From assembly GCF_014200755.1 (NCBI RefSeq), contig NZ_JACHCM010000005.1:62001-126000 (forward strand): a stretch of 64,000 bases of DNA, in the 5' to 3' direction. The notes below the pieces were generated by a model that had not been told where the DNA came from, did no database searches, and saw only the letters and a list, made by a program, of their open reading frames with translations. The translations under genes were made by a program, and so were the position numbers. Positions 34,612-43,847 of the stretch are shown here, one piece after another (the first letter of the stretch is position 1; each line of letters begins with the position of its first letter). This DNA comes from Rhodanobacter sp. ANJX3. Lineage in GTDB: Bacteria > Pseudomonadota > Gammaproteobacteria > Xanthomonadales > Rhodanobacteraceae.

Positions 34612-35058
34612 TCAAGCGCCCGAGGCTGCCGGGCGCTGATCTTCTTCAACCTTCCGCTGCGCCTGCTGCACGGCCTTCAGCTGTGCCATGTCGATCGGCC
34701 GTATCTGTGAGATGACGCAGGGTATACGGGGAGACCGGGTGATGACGCGATCGAAGCCCACCTGGACCTGCCCCAGATTGGAGGTGAGCCCGATGCCGTT
34801 GGTCACCTGCAGATTGGCGCAGGCATCCAGATCGAGCAGATAAGCTTCCTTGAGCTTGGTGTAGACCACCAGCTGGGTATCGCTCAGCGGCTCCCAGGAA
34901 TACAGCGGACTGAAGAAGCGAAAGCTTTTCACCGGCGCGCCAGCGGCGGCCGTATAGGCGGCCAAACGATCGCTGGTACGCTTGGCATAGGGCACGTTGG
35001 AGCAGGCAACGAGCAGGCCGGCGAGAACCGATGCCGCGATAAAAGACCGACTTTTCAT
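34612..35058 (-). CDS. DUF6491-like lipoprotein
   Basis: 148 residues. The N-terminus MKSRSFIAASVLAGLLVACS has a lipobox with Cys19. The mature part begins SNVPYAKRTSDRLAAYTAAA, then FRFFSPLYSWEPLSDTQLVVY and LLDLDACANLQVTNGIGL, which match what I know of the DUF6491 family, unknown function. A Cys pair (DACANL, RIPCVISQI) could form a disulfide. The C-terminus is Gln/Glu-rich. It follows another lipoprotein gene on the same strand by 137 nt. It may be an outer-membrane lipoprotein. Confidence 0.7.
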   Translation of the reverse strand: MKSRSFIAASVLAGLLVACSNVPYAKRTSDRLAAYTAAAGAPVKSFRFFSPLYSWEPLSDTQLVVYTKLKEAYLLDLDACANLQVTNGIGLTSNLGQVQVGFDRVITRSPRIPCVISQIRPIDMAQLKAVQQAQRKVEEDQRPAASGA

Positions 35059-35195
35059 GGCGAATCTCCGCTCTACGAGATGATGGGCGCTACCGACAAC
35101 GCGCCAGCGGCTGACCGGCTGACGCCATGCGCGACATTCACGCTGTTGTAGTCCGCTCAGGCCCAGCGGCGCCTGAACCGAAGCCGATGACGCGG

Positions 35196-35930
35196 CTATT
35201 TTTTCTTGCCCTTGCCTACGCTGACCCACTTCGACGGATCGAACCCGCCGACCTCGTAGACCAGCGCCTCTTTCTTTTCGCCGTCGACCAGGGTCACGTT
35301 CATGGTGATTCTTTTCGCCTTTTGCAGCATGGCGATAAACGCCTTGTCGTCGCGGATCATCAGCGCCGGTTCGCCCGTGGTCGGCGCGAATGCCTTGATG
35401 CCGACCGATTTGCCGTCGACCGTAGTGGCAATGGTGCAGTTGGCGCGACAGACGAAGCCGTGGCCTTCGCCGTACAGAAACGCGTTCTGACCCCACTGTG
35501 TATGTCGGCGCAGCACCAGCCGCACCCGACCGTCGCCGGAGGGCTGGCTGCTGTCGATGGTGGCAGTGGACTGGGTACCGCCTTCCATCGGCGAGACCTG
35601 ATAAAGCCACAGCGCTGCGAGTCGGTTCTTTTCGCTGAAGGTTTTGTAGCGAGCCTCGATCGCCGGCAGGCTCTGCGCCACTTCGGTGGCCGCTGGGGTA
35701 TTCGGGTAATGGTCGAGAATGTCGTGGCCCATCGACACGACCATCTCGTCGTTCTTGATGCGCAGCAGCTCGCGATACGTGTTGAGCTTGTCCGCCGCCT
35801 CGGCGTTCACCGCCTGCTGCGCGTTGGCCGCTGCGGGCGCATTCGACTGGCCGCCCTGCGGCGAACAGGCGGCGAGCAGCCAGGCCGCGCCAAGCAAGGC
35901 CAGGGTGGAGCGATACGAAAAGGATTTCAT
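35196..35930 (-). CDS. Lipoprotein, unknown
   Basis: 244 residues. The N-terminus MKSFSYRSTLALLGAAWLLA is followed by ACS, a lipobox with Cys22. A low-complexity Ala/Gln-rich stretch follows, then a helical segment (DKLNTYRELLRIKNDEMVVS) and a beta-rich C-terminal domain with a Cys pair in GFVCRANCTIATTVDGKSV. It ends in Lys repeats (GKGKKK). I recognise no named family. It lies between the DUF6491-like lipoprotein and the LytTR regulator on the same strand, and may belong to their transcript. Confidence 0.65.
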   Translation of the reverse strand: MKSFSYRSTLALLGAAWLLAACSPQGGQSNAPAAANAQQAVNAEAADKLNTYRELLRIKNDEMVVSMGHDILDHYPNTPAATEVAQSLPAIEARYKTFSEKNRLAALWLYQVSPMEGGTQSTATIDSSQPSGDGRVRLVLRRHTQWGQNAFLYGEGHGFVCRANCTIATTVDGKSVGIKAFAPTTGEPALMIRDDKAFIAMLQKAKRITMNVTLVDGEKKEALVYEVGGFDPSKWVSVGKGKKK

Positions 35931-35981
35931 CGGCAGGCATCCATCAACGACAGGAGCGTAGAGTGGAACCAGCCGGCGGCT

Positions 35982-36887
35982 TCATGCAACCGGGGCCACT
36001 CGGGCGGGTGTGATCGGCGCTTCGCCGAAGCGATCGCGCAGGGCCGCGCGGTAGCGTCGGCTGCAGGGAATTTTCGCGCCGTCGCGCAGTTGCAATCGGG
36101 CGTCGCCGGTGTCCAGCGGCTCGATCTCGGCCAGGTAGTCGAGATTGACGAAGTAGCTGCGGTGCACACGAACGAAACGCGTTCGGTCGAGCCGGTTCTC
36201 GATCGTCGCCATGGTGGCGCGCAGCGGGTAGTCGCGCCCACGCACGTGCAGGTTGACGTAATTGCCCGAAGCCTGCAGCCATTCGATCTCGCACGCGTTG
36301 ACCAGAAATTCCTTGCCCAGCTTGCGCACCAGAAAGCGCTCCGGCCGCTCGATCGGCTCCACCGGTGGGCCCGCATCCGGCGCTGCCAGCAGCCGCGCCT
36401 CGCCCTGCAGCCGTAGCAGGGCCAGCCGATACAGCCAGACCGTAGCGATGATGCCGAAATAGCTGCGCACATCCTTGAGGTATTCGTACCCGAAGTTGCG
36501 CCACCAGGGACCGAAATCGTAGTGCGAACCGGCGTAGGCGTAGCAAAGCTTGCGCAGAGCGACCATACCGCCGACGTGGGCCAGACTGAACAGCACACTG
36601 GCCATCAGATGCAGCGGCAACGTCTGTCGCCATGCACTCACCCGCAGCGGCCAACGCCGCTCCACCGCGATCACGACGGGAACCAGCGCCAGCGACAGCA
36701 GCGAGCTGCTGCATTCCCAGCACCACGGCTGCCAGGCCGGCAGCGCAGGGTGGTCGATCTGCGCGGTCACCGAGTTGAACAGCATGCTCAGCACGTAGGA
36801 CACCGCCCACAGGCCGATCTCGAACGGTCGGCGCCAGCGCAGGTAATCGTCCAGAGTAAAACGATGCCGGGAAATCATGCCGGGCAT
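35982..36887 (-). CDS. Membrane-anchored LytTR-family transcriptional regulator
   Basis: 301 residues. The N-terminal half has four hydrophobic segments (about 20-45, 58-75, 90-112, 135-155). The C-terminal LytTR DNA-binding domain (about 190-290) has FLVRKLGKEFLVNACEIEWL, ASGNYVNLHVRGRDYPLRAT and RFVRVHRSYFVNLDYLAEI, all typical of the family. There is no receiver domain, so it probably senses a membrane signal itself. ATG 36887 (MPGMISRH) or ATG 36878 (MISRHRF) are both possible starts. It is divergent from the acyltransferase gene, a common arrangement for regulator-target pairs. Confidence 0.82.
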   Translation of the reverse strand: MPGMISRHRFTLDDYLRWRRPFEIGLWAVSYVLSMLFNSVTAQIDHPALPAWQPWCWECSSSLLSLALVPVVIAVERRWPLRVSAWRQTLPLHLMASVLFSLAHVGGMVALRKLCYAYAGSHYDFGPWWRNFGYEYLKDVRSYFGIIATVWLYRLALLRLQGEARLLAAPDAGPPVEPIERPERFLVRKLGKEFLVNACEIEWLQASGNYVNLHVRGRDYPLRATMATIENRLDRTRFVRVHRSYFVNLDYLAEIEPLDTGDARLQLRDGAKIPCSRRYRAALRDRFGEAPITPARVAPVA

Positions 36888-37031
36888 TCTACGGAGTGGA
36901 TGACGCTTTGGGCCGGCCTTCGTCCCCGCCATCCACCGTTCGTCACTCAAACCTCGCCACCGGTCACTTTCGACGAGGCAAAAACCCGCGATGGCTTCAC
37001 GCTGGTCACTTCTTGAACACCGGACCCTGCC

Positions 37032-38234
37032 ATGAACCGCCGCCACGATATCGATGCTTTACGGGTGCTCGCCTTTGCGCTGCTGATTTTCTATCACCTC
37101 GGCATGCTGTACGTAGCGCCGCTGTCCGACTGGCGCGGCATGCCCCTGCACAGCGCGCATATGGCGCAGTGGCTGCAGTACCCGATGCTGTTCGTGAACC
37201 GCTGGCGGATGGAGCTACTTTTTCTGATTTCCGGCCTGGCCGTGCACTTTCTACGCGGCAGACTCAGCCTGCCTCGGCTGGCGTGGAAGCGCACCGTTCG
37301 CCTGCTGCTGCCGCTGGTGTTCGGCATGCTCGTGGTGATGCCGATCCAGCCATATGTGCAGGCGGTAACCGAAGGCACTGCCGTCGATGGCTTCGGCCCC
37401 TTTCTTTTGCATTACTGGACCGGCGGCCGTGCAGCCGGTCTGACCTGGGCGCACCTGTGGTACCTGCCCTACGTCTGGCTGTACACGATGCTGCTGTTGA
37501 TCCTGCTGCCGGCGCTGGAATCGCGCCTTGGCAGGCGCCTTCACGCGAGTTGCCTGCGGCTGCGTGGCGCGAGCCTGCTGGTGCACCCGGTGCTGCCGCT
37601 GTTCGCGTACGGCGTGCTGCTGTCCTGGCGCTATCCGGAGACCCATGCGCTGGTCGGCGACTGGTATGCGATGGCGCTCTACGCCACCATGTTTTTCTAC
37701 GGCTACCTGCTCGGCACCGACACCGCGCTGTGGACCGAACTGGCGCGGCTGCGGCGCTATTCGTCGACGCTGGCGCTGGGCTGTTTCGCGCTGTATCTGT
37801 TCCTCGACAAATTGGCCGGTCAGTACATCGATCAGAACATCCATAACTACGCGGTGCTCATCTTGCTCAAGCTGCTCCACGTCTGGCTGCGCTACAGCTA
37901 CACCTGGATCGCGATCGCCGCCGTACTCGGCTGGGGCCACACGCTGCTCAACCGCCCATTCCGCTGGCTACCGTATGCGCGCGAGGCGGTGTATCCCTGG
38001 TACATCCTGCATCAGAGCCTGCTGCTGTTTTTCGCCTGGCAGGTGATGCCGCTGCATCTGGGGCCGCTGGCCGAACCGCTGCTGATTCTGCTGGGCACGG
38101 TGGCTGGCTGCGCGCTGCTGCACGAGTGCCTGATCCGGCGCACGCGCCGGCTCAGGCCGCTGTTCGGGCTCAATCCGCTGCCGGCACGCGAGCGGCCTGC
38201 TGTCAGCACCGTGCTGACAGCAGGCGTGAAATAA
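37032..38234 (+). CDS. Acyltransferase-3 family integral membrane protein
   Basis: 400 residues with 10-11 membrane segments. The N-terminal signature RRHDIDALRVLAFALLIFYH (catalytic His22) and RMELLFLISGLAVHF are diagnostic of the acyltransferase-3 (OafA/OpgC) group, which transfers acyl groups to sugars, glucans or O-antigens at the inner membrane. The order of helices resembles OpgC (glucan succinylation), but the acceptor is unknown. No glycosyltransferases lie nearby. The start is ATG 37032. The last codons carry a 15-bp perfect palindrome (38195-38225) that encodes the tail. Confidence 0.85.
   Translation: MNRRHDIDALRVLAFALLIFYHLGMLYVAPLSDWRGMPLHSAHMAQWLQYPMLFVNRWRMELLFLISGLAVHFLRGRLSLPRLAWKRTVRLLLPLVFGMLVVMPIQPYVQAVTEGTAVDGFGPFLLHYWTGGRAAGLTWAHLWYLPYVWLYTMLLLILLPALESRLGRRLHASCLRLRGASLLVHPVLPLFAYGVLLSWRYPETHALVGDWYAMALYATMFFYGYLLGTDTALWTELARLRRYSSTLALGCFALYLFLDKLAGQYIDQNIHNYAVLILLKLLHVWLRYSYTWIAIAAVLGWGHTLLNRPFRWLPYAREAVYPWYILHQSLLLFFAWQVMPLHLGPLAEPLLILLGTVAGCALLHECLIRRTRRLRPLFGLNPLPARERPAVSTVLTAGVK
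38195..38225. repeat. 15-bp perfect inverted repeat at the acyltransferase 3' end
   Basis: GCCTGCTGTCAGCAC (38195-38209) and GTGCTGACAGCAGGC (38211-38225) are perfect inverted repeats with one base between them, inside the last codons of the acyltransferase gene (stop at 38232-38234). There is no T-run, so it is not a typical terminator. It could act as an mRNA-stabilising hairpin, a REP-like unit, or an attenuating structure for the tail of the transcript. Confidence 0.6.
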
Positions 38235-38359
38235 GGGCTTGGATGCGGCACCTTCTTTTTGCAGGAGCACGTTAGCCACCGATGCGGGCACTGACGATTT
38301 GCCGCGCTATGCCAGCCAGCGCGATGGCACGATACTGTCTGGCCTGACCAGGACATTCG

Positions 38360-39622
38360 ATGCCAGCCCGCCCACTACGTTCGGATTCGCTGTTCCACCA
38401 TCCCGCCTTCGTGGCGTTCTGGTTTGCGCGGATCGCCTCCGGCTTCGGCTTCCAGATGCTTTCGGTGGCGGTGGGCTGGCAGATCTATGCCATCACTGGC
38501 CGCGCGTTCGATCTGGGCCTGATCGGGCTGGTGCAGTTCATTCCCTCGGTGCTGCTGGCGCTGCCGGCCGGGCATATGGCCGATCAGTTCGACCGTCGCC
38601 GCATCGTGCTGATCGGCCAGATCGTGGAATGGGTGGCGATCGCCGCGCTGGCCGCGCTGACGCTTTCGCACAACATCCACGAAATCGGCATTCTCGCGCT
38701 GGTGCTGGTCATCGGCGTAGCCAAGGCGTTCGAGTTTCCGGCGCTGCAGTCGATGCTGCCGGCGCTGGTGCCGCCAGCGATTCTGTCGCGGGCGATGGCG
38801 ATCAACAGCTCGGCCGGTCAGGCCGCCATGATCATGGGGCCGGCGCTGGGCGGCTTTCTGTATGTCGCCGGCCCGGGCGTGGTCTACGTGGTTTCCGCCA
38901 TTCTGTATTTGGTCGCCGCCGTGATGATGAGCCGCCTGCGCTACGAGCAGGCGCCGCCGCGGCGCGAACCGGCCACGCTGAAAACGCTGTTCGCCGGCGT
39001 GCATTTCATCCGTGCGCGCAAGGACGTGCTGGGCGTGATTTCGCTGGACTTATTCGCGGTGCTGCTGGGCGGCGCCACGGCGCTGCTGCCGATTTTCGCC
39101 AAGGACATTCTGCACACCGGTCCCTGGGGCCTGGGCCTGTTGCGCGCATCGCCCGCGGTCGGCGCGCTGCTGATGTCGCTATGGCTGGCGAAGCACACCA
39201 TGGAGCGCCGCGTGGGCGCGATCATGTTCGCCTGCGTGGCCGGCTTCGGCGTGGCAACGCTGGTGTTCGCGCTGTCGACGACGCTGTGGCTGTCGATGGC
39301 CGCGCTGTTTGCGCTGGGCGCATTCGACATGGTCAGCATGGTGATCCGCGGCGCGCTGGTGCAGCTCGATACGCCCGACGAGATGCGCGGGCGCGTCAGT
39401 GCGGTGAACGCGATCTTCATCAACACCTCGAACCAGCTGGGCGAATTCGAATCCGGCATGCTGGCGGCATGGATGGGCGCGGTGCATGCCACCGTGCTCG
39501 GCGGCGTCGGCACGCTGGTGGTGGTGGGGCTGTGGATGGTGATGTTTCCCACCTTACGTCGACGCCAGCGCTTGCAGACGGAAACGGTTGCCGCCGAGCA
39601 GCCTTCGAACGAGGCTTTATAG
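38360..39622 (+). CDS. MFS transporter (EntS/TetV-like)
   Basis: 420 residues with 12 membrane segments. The loop 2-3 signature reads GHMADQFDRRRIVLIGQIVE, close to the MFS motif A (GxLaDrxGrr). It starts MPARPLRSDSLFHHPAFVAF. The layout fits multidrug or siderophore exporters of the enterobactin exporter/tetracycline group. The substrate is unknown. It follows the acyltransferase by 126 nt and may belong to the same transcriptional unit. Confidence 0.85.
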   Translation: MPARPLRSDSLFHHPAFVAFWFARIASGFGFQMLSVAVGWQIYAITGRAFDLGLIGLVQFIPSVLLALPAGHMADQFDRRRIVLIGQIVEWVAIAALAALTLSHNIHEIGILALVLVIGVAKAFEFPALQSMLPALVPPAILSRAMAINSSAGQAAMIMGPALGGFLYVAGPGVVYVVSAILYLVAAVMMSRLRYEQAPPRREPATLKTLFAGVHFIRARKDVLGVISLDLFAVLLGGATALLPIFAKDILHTGPWGLGLLRASPAVGALLMSLWLAKHTMERRVGAIMFACVAGFGVATLVFALSTTLWLSMAALFALGAFDMVSMVIRGALVQLDTPDEMRGRVSAVNAIFINTSNQLGEFESGMLAAWMGAVHATVLGGVGTLVVVGLWMVMFPTLRRRQRLQTETVAAEQPSNEAL

Positions 39623-39751
39623 TGCCCCGACTACGCAAGCATGGGCGAAGCACAATCATCAAACCGCCACGCGCGAGTTCGCTACGCTGCAGCCCTTCCG
39701 ACGCACGACGTCGCCCCTCCCTGTCGTAAAGCCACCGATGGAACCCATGCC

Positions 39752-40423
39752 ATGATCGTTCTTCATCACCTCAACAACTCGCGCTCGCAGCGCATCCTGT
39801 GGCTGCTGGAAGAGCTTGGCGTGCCGTACGAAGTGAAGCGATACCAACGCGATGCGAAAACGATGTTGGCGCCGCCGGAGCTGCGGAAAATCCATCCGCT
39901 GGGCAAATCGCCGGTGATTACCGACGGCGACGTCACCCTGGCCGAATCCGGCGCGATCATCGAATACCTCGCCGAAACCTATGGCGACGGTCGTCTACTG
40001 CCGCCGGCCTGCACGTCGAACCGTTTGCGCTGCACCTACTGGCTGCATTACGCCGAAGGCTCGGCGATGCCGCCACTGCTGCTGAAGCTGATATTTCGTC
40101 GCGTGGAAACCACGCCGATGCCGTTCTTCGTGAAACCCATCGCCAAGGGCATCGCGCACAAGGTGCAGGACAGCTTTGTCGATCCACAGCTGAAGCTGCA
40201 TCTGGAATATCTGGAGGGCGAACTGGGCAAGAGCGCCTGGTTTGCCGGCGACGCGTTCAGTGCCGCCGACATCCAGATGAGCTTTCCGCTGGAAGCATTT
40301 GCCGCGCGCGGCGGTCTCGATGCCCAGAGCACGCCACGGCTGTGGGCGTTCCTGCAGCGCATTCACGCCATGCCGGCCTATCAGCGCGCGCTGGAACGTG
40401 GCGGCGAATACAGCCTGGGCTGA
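39752..40423 (+). CDS. Glutathione S-transferase
   Basis: 223 residues. The N-terminal thioredoxin-fold domain starts MIVLHHLNNSRSQRILWLLE and contains KIHPLGKSPVITDGD and the glutathione-contacting ESGAIIEYLAETYG. The helical C-terminal domain ends at the FSAADIQMSFPLEAF N-capping motif region. A Ser (in NNSRSQR) is the probable catalytic residue. It conjugates glutathione to electrophiles, or acts as a related transferase. The start at 39752 is preferred because the beta-1 strand begins there. Confidence 0.9.
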   Translation: MIVLHHLNNSRSQRILWLLEELGVPYEVKRYQRDAKTMLAPPELRKIHPLGKSPVITDGDVTLAESGAIIEYLAETYGDGRLLPPACTSNRLRCTYWLHYAEGSAMPPLLLKLIFRRVETTPMPFFVKPIAKGIAHKVQDSFVDPQLKLHLEYLEGELGKSAWFAGDAFSAADIQMSFPLEAFAARGGLDAQSTPRLWAFLQRIHAMPAYQRALERGGEYSLG

Positions 40424-40517
40424 AGGCTGAACGAAAGGTAGCGACGACGTTCGCCGTCTACGTCGTGCTCACGATTCGCTGGGCATTCTTTTCGTCCACA
40501 CTTGGAGGAAAGCAGTC

Positions 40518-40859
40518 ATGGGTAACCGAGATATTGAACGTCAGATTCGCGCCGCCGGTGAACGTGCTGGCGACCGCGTGCGCGGTTACGCCGACGACGC
40601 AGCCAGCGGCGCACAAAACCTTTTTGAGCGCGGCCGCAGCGTTACCGAGCGTGCGGTCGAGCGTTTCAGCAAGAAGGGCGACAGCTACAGCCGCCGCCTG
40701 ACCAACGCCGCGGAAGATTTTGCCGACGAGGCCAACTACCACTACCGTCGTCTGCGTCGTCAGGTGAACCGCCATCCAGGCGCCACCGTGGCGATCGTGG
40801 CCGGAACGATTGGCGCCTTCATCCTGCTTCGCCGCGCGTTCCGCAGCGACGAGGATTGA
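40518..40859 (+). CDS. YqjD/ElaB-like (DUF883) membrane-anchored protein
   Basis: 113 residues. A long charged helix (about 1-85; RDIERQIRAAGERAGDRVRG, YADDAASGAQNLFERGRSVT) is followed by a single C-terminal helix GATVAIVAGTIGAFILLRRA. This matches the tail-anchored DUF883 type represented by E. coli ElaB/YqjD, which can bind ribosomes at the inner membrane in stationary phase. The match here is by architecture rather than detailed motif. GGAGGA at 40503-40508 supports the start. Confidence 0.7.
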   Translation: MGNRDIERQIRAAGERAGDRVRGYADDAASGAQNLFERGRSVTERAVERFSKKGDSYSRRLTNAAEDFADEANYHYRRLRRQVNRHPGATVAIVAGTIGAFILLRRAFRSDED

Positions 40860-40907
40860 TCAGCGGCACGGCATTTCGGCCGTGTGACTACTGCCGGAAT
40901 GGACGCC

Positions 40908-40940
40908 AAAAAAAAAACCGCCGTCATGGCGGTTTTTTTT
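40908..40940. terminator. Bidirectional terminator
   Basis: An A-run (40908-40917), a CCGCC/GGCGG stem with a GTCAT loop (40918-40932) and a T-run (40933-40940) form a terminator usable from both sides. It ends the YqjD-like transcript on the plus strand and aceE (stop at 40965) on the minus strand. Confidence 0.9.
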
Positions 40941-40964
40941 GCTCGTTCGAAGCCCCCGTAACGG

Positions 40965-43658
40965 TCAAACCGTCTGCGGGTTGGGCTTGTCCTGATCAAG
41001 CTTGTACTCCTTGATCGCGCGGCTGACGTCCTTGGCGTTGACCTTGCCATCTTTGGCCAGTGCCGCCAGCGCCGCGTGTGCGATCCAGTACCGATCGACC
41101 TCGAAGAAGCTGCGCAGGTTGGCGCGCGTATCCGAACGGCCATAGCCGTCCGTACCGAGAACCGTGTAGCGCATGCCGTCCGGCATGAAGGCACGCACCT
41201 GATCGGCGAACTCGCGCACGTAGTCGGTGGCGGCGATCGCCGGCCCCTGACGACCCTCGAGCAGGCCGGTGATGTACGGCACGCGCTGCGTCGCTTCCGG
41301 ATGCAGGCGGTTCCAGCGCTCGGCGTCGAAACCGTCACGGCGCACTTCGATGAAGCTGGGCACCGACCAGATATCCGACTTGACGCCGAAGTCCTTCTCC
41401 AGCAGTTCGGCCGCGGCAATCACCTCGCGCAGAATCGTGCCCGAGCCGAGCAGTTGCACGCGCGGCTCGCCCTTCTTCGGCTTGCCGCCGTCCTTGAACA
41501 GGTACATGCCCTTGATGATGCCTTCCTCGCTGCCTTCGGGCAGGTCGGGATGGCTGTAGTTCTCGTTCATCACGGTGATGTAGTAATAGATGTCTTCCTG
41601 CTCCTGCATCATCCGGCGCGTGCCGTCCTGCAGGATCACCGCGACCTCGTAAGAGAACGTGGGGTCGTACGACTTCACATTGGGGATCGCGCCGGACATC
41701 AGGTGCGAGTGGCCGTCCTCGTGCTGCAAGCCCTCGCCGTTGAGCGTGGTACGGCCAGCCGTACCACCGATCAGGAAGCCGCGCGAACGCATGTCGCCCG
41801 CCGCCCAGCACAGGTCGCCGATGCGCTGGAAGCCGAACATCGAGTAGTAGATGAAGAACGGCAGCATCGGCTGATCGCTGATCGAGTAGCTGGTGGCCGC
41901 GGCCATCCACGACGCCATGCCGCCGGCCTCGCTGATGCCCTGCTGCAGCACCTGGCCTTTCTGGTCTTCGCGGTAGTACAGCAGCTGATCGGAATCCTGC
42001 GGGCGATACTTCTGGCCGAACGGTGCGTAGATGCCGATCTGCCGGAACATACCTTCCATGCCGAACGTGCGCGCCTCGTCGGCGACGATCGGCACCACGC
42101 GCTGGCCGAGCTGCTTGTCGCGCAGCAGCAGGTTGATGCCGCGGACGAGAGCCATGGTGGTGGAGATTTCGCGCTCGCCGGTGCCCTTGGTGATCTGCTC
42201 GAAAGCGGCCAGCTCGGGCGTCTTCAGTTTCACGTCGGTCTTGCGCCGACGCTGCGGCAGCGAGCCGCCCAGAGCCTTGCGACGCTCCAGCATGTACTGC
42301 ACTTCCGGCGAGTCCTTGCCCGGGTGGTAGTACGGCACGTCCTTGAGCTGCTCGTCGGTGATCGGAATCTGGAAGCGGTCGCGGAAGTGGCGCACCGCCT
42401 CCTCGTCCAGCTTCTTCTGCTGATGGGTGGGGTTCTGCGACTCGCCGGCCGCGCCCATGCCGTAACCCTTGACCGTCTTGGCCAGAATGACAGTGGGCAT
42501 GCCCTTGGTGTTGGACGCCGCGTGGTACGCCGCGTACACCTTGTGCGGATCGTGGCCACCGCGATTCAAGCGCCAGATGTCGTCATCGCTGAGGCTGGCG
42601 ACCATCTCGCGCGTTTCGGGATACTTGTTGAAGAAGTGCTCGCGCGTATACGCGCCACCGAACGCCTTGCAGGCCTGGTATTCGCCGTCGACGGTTTCCA
42701 TCATCAGCTTGCGCAGCACGCCCTTGCTGTCGCGCGCGAGAAGGGGATCCCAGTAGCTGCCCCAGACCAGTTTGATCGCGTTCCAGCCGGCGCCGCGGAA
42801 CACGCCTTCGAGTTCCTGGATGATCTTGCCGTTGCCGCGCACCGGACCGTCGAGGCGCTGCAGGTTGCAGTTGATCACGAAGATCAGATTGTCCAGACCC
42901 TCGCGACCGGCCAGCGAAATCGCACCGAGCGACTCCGGCTCGTCGGTTTCGCCATCGCCGAGGAAGCACCAGATCTTGCGGTCGCTGGGCGGCACCAGAC
43001 CGCGATGCTCCAGGTACTTGAAGAACTGCGCCTGATAGATCGCCTGGATCGGACCCAGGCCCATCGACACCGTCGGCACCTGCCAGTAATCCGGCATCAG
43101 CCACGGGTGCGGATACGACGACAGCGCGCGGCCCTTGCCGGCGACTTCCATGCGGAACAGATCGAGCTGATCCTCGGCCAGGCGACCTTCGAGAAACGAG
43201 CGCGCGTAGATGCCCGGGCTGGAATGGCCCTGATGGAACACCAGATCGCCCGGATGATCGGCCGACGGCGCGCGCCAGAAATGATTGAAGCCGACGTCAT
43301 ACAGCGTGGCGCTGGAGGCGAAGCTGGCGATATGGCCGCCCAGCTCGCCGGGCTTGCGGTTGGCGCGCACTACCATCGCCATCGCGTTCCAGCGGATCAG
43401 CGTACGGATGCGCCATTCCATCGCGGCGTCGCCGGTCATCTTCGCCTCGTGACCCGGCGCGATGGTATTGACGTATTCGGTGGTCGGATCGAACGGCAGA
43501 TAGCCGCCCGAACGACGCGTGTTGTCGACCATGCGCTCGAGCAGAAAGTGCGCGCGCTCGGTGCCGTCGTGCTGAATCACGGCGTCGAGCGAATCCATCC
43601 ACTCGCGGGTTTCGGTGGGATCGATATCCTGATTGAGGATGTCGTCGAGCTGATCCAT
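40965..43658 (-). CDS. aceE: Pyruvate dehydrogenase E1, homodimeric type
   Basis: 897 residues, normal for the alpha2-type E1. The thiamine diphosphate site is GDGETDEPESLG ... LIFVINCNLQRLDGPV. The active-site loop FNKYPETREMV and a typical N-terminus (ETREWMDSLDAVIQHDGTER) are present. It decarboxylates pyruvate and loads acetyl groups on lipoyl domains of AceF. ATG 43658 is used. It is not beside aceF-lpdA (about 20 kb away), so the complex is encoded at two loci. A bidirectional terminator follows its stop. Confidence 0.97.
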   Translation of the reverse strand: MDQLDDILNQDIDPTETREWMDSLDAVIQHDGTERAHFLLERMVDNTRRSGGYLPFDPTTEYVNTIAPGHEAKMTGDAAMEWRIRTLIRWNAMAMVVRANRKPGELGGHIASFASSATLYDVGFNHFWRAPSADHPGDLVFHQGHSSPGIYARSFLEGRLAEDQLDLFRMEVAGKGRALSSYPHPWLMPDYWQVPTVSMGLGPIQAIYQAQFFKYLEHRGLVPPSDRKIWCFLGDGETDEPESLGAISLAGREGLDNLIFVINCNLQRLDGPVRGNGKIIQELEGVFRGAGWNAIKLVWGSYWDPLLARDSKGVLRKLMMETVDGEYQACKAFGGAYTREHFFNKYPETREMVASLSDDDIWRLNRGGHDPHKVYAAYHAASNTKGMPTVILAKTVKGYGMGAAGESQNPTHQQKKLDEEAVRHFRDRFQIPITDEQLKDVPYYHPGKDSPEVQYMLERRKALGGSLPQRRRKTDVKLKTPELAAFEQITKGTGEREISTTMALVRGINLLLRDKQLGQRVVPIVADEARTFGMEGMFRQIGIYAPFGQKYRPQDSDQLLYYREDQKGQVLQQGISEAGGMASWMAAATSYSISDQPMLPFFIYYSMFGFQRIGDLCWAAGDMRSRGFLIGGTAGRTTLNGEGLQHEDGHSHLMSGAIPNVKSYDPTFSYEVAVILQDGTRRMMQEQEDIYYYITVMNENYSHPDLPEGSEEGIIKGMYLFKDGGKPKKGEPRVQLLGSGTILREVIAAAELLEKDFGVKSDIWSVPSFIEVRRDGFDAERWNRLHPEATQRVPYITGLLEGRQGPAIAATDYVREFADQVRAFMPDGMRYTVLGTDGYGRSDTRANLRSFFEVDRYWIAHAALAALAKDGKVNAKDVSRAIKEYKLDQDKPNPQTV

Positions 43659-43808
43659 GGGGGATTCTCCGCGGCGCTATGGCGGCGCCAGGCCTGAAGG
43701 GGGATGCCCGACGCGGGGATCGTCGGGACGAAGTGCCCATTCTAGCCGCTGGCAGCGGGAGCCGCCAATTCGATCATCCATGCGTTGGCGCATGGTGATG
43801 CGGCATTT

Positions 43809-43842
43809 ACGCCGGATATCTCGACCTAACGAGATCCGGCGT
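43809..43842 (-). terminator. Probable weak terminator hairpin after maeB
   Basis: ACGCCGGAT...CTCG (43809-43823) pairs with CGAGATCCGGCGT (43830-43842) except for a 2-nt bulge. It lies just past the maeB stop (43848, minus strand) but lacks a strong T-run, so termination there is only partly supported. Confidence 0.4.
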
Positions 43843-43847
43843 CGCCA

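Noticed and set aside
41076-43697. 873-codon open frame on the plus strand
   Set aside because: It is antisense to aceE, whose thiamine diphosphate and active-site blocks are intact. The composition is typical of shadow frames.
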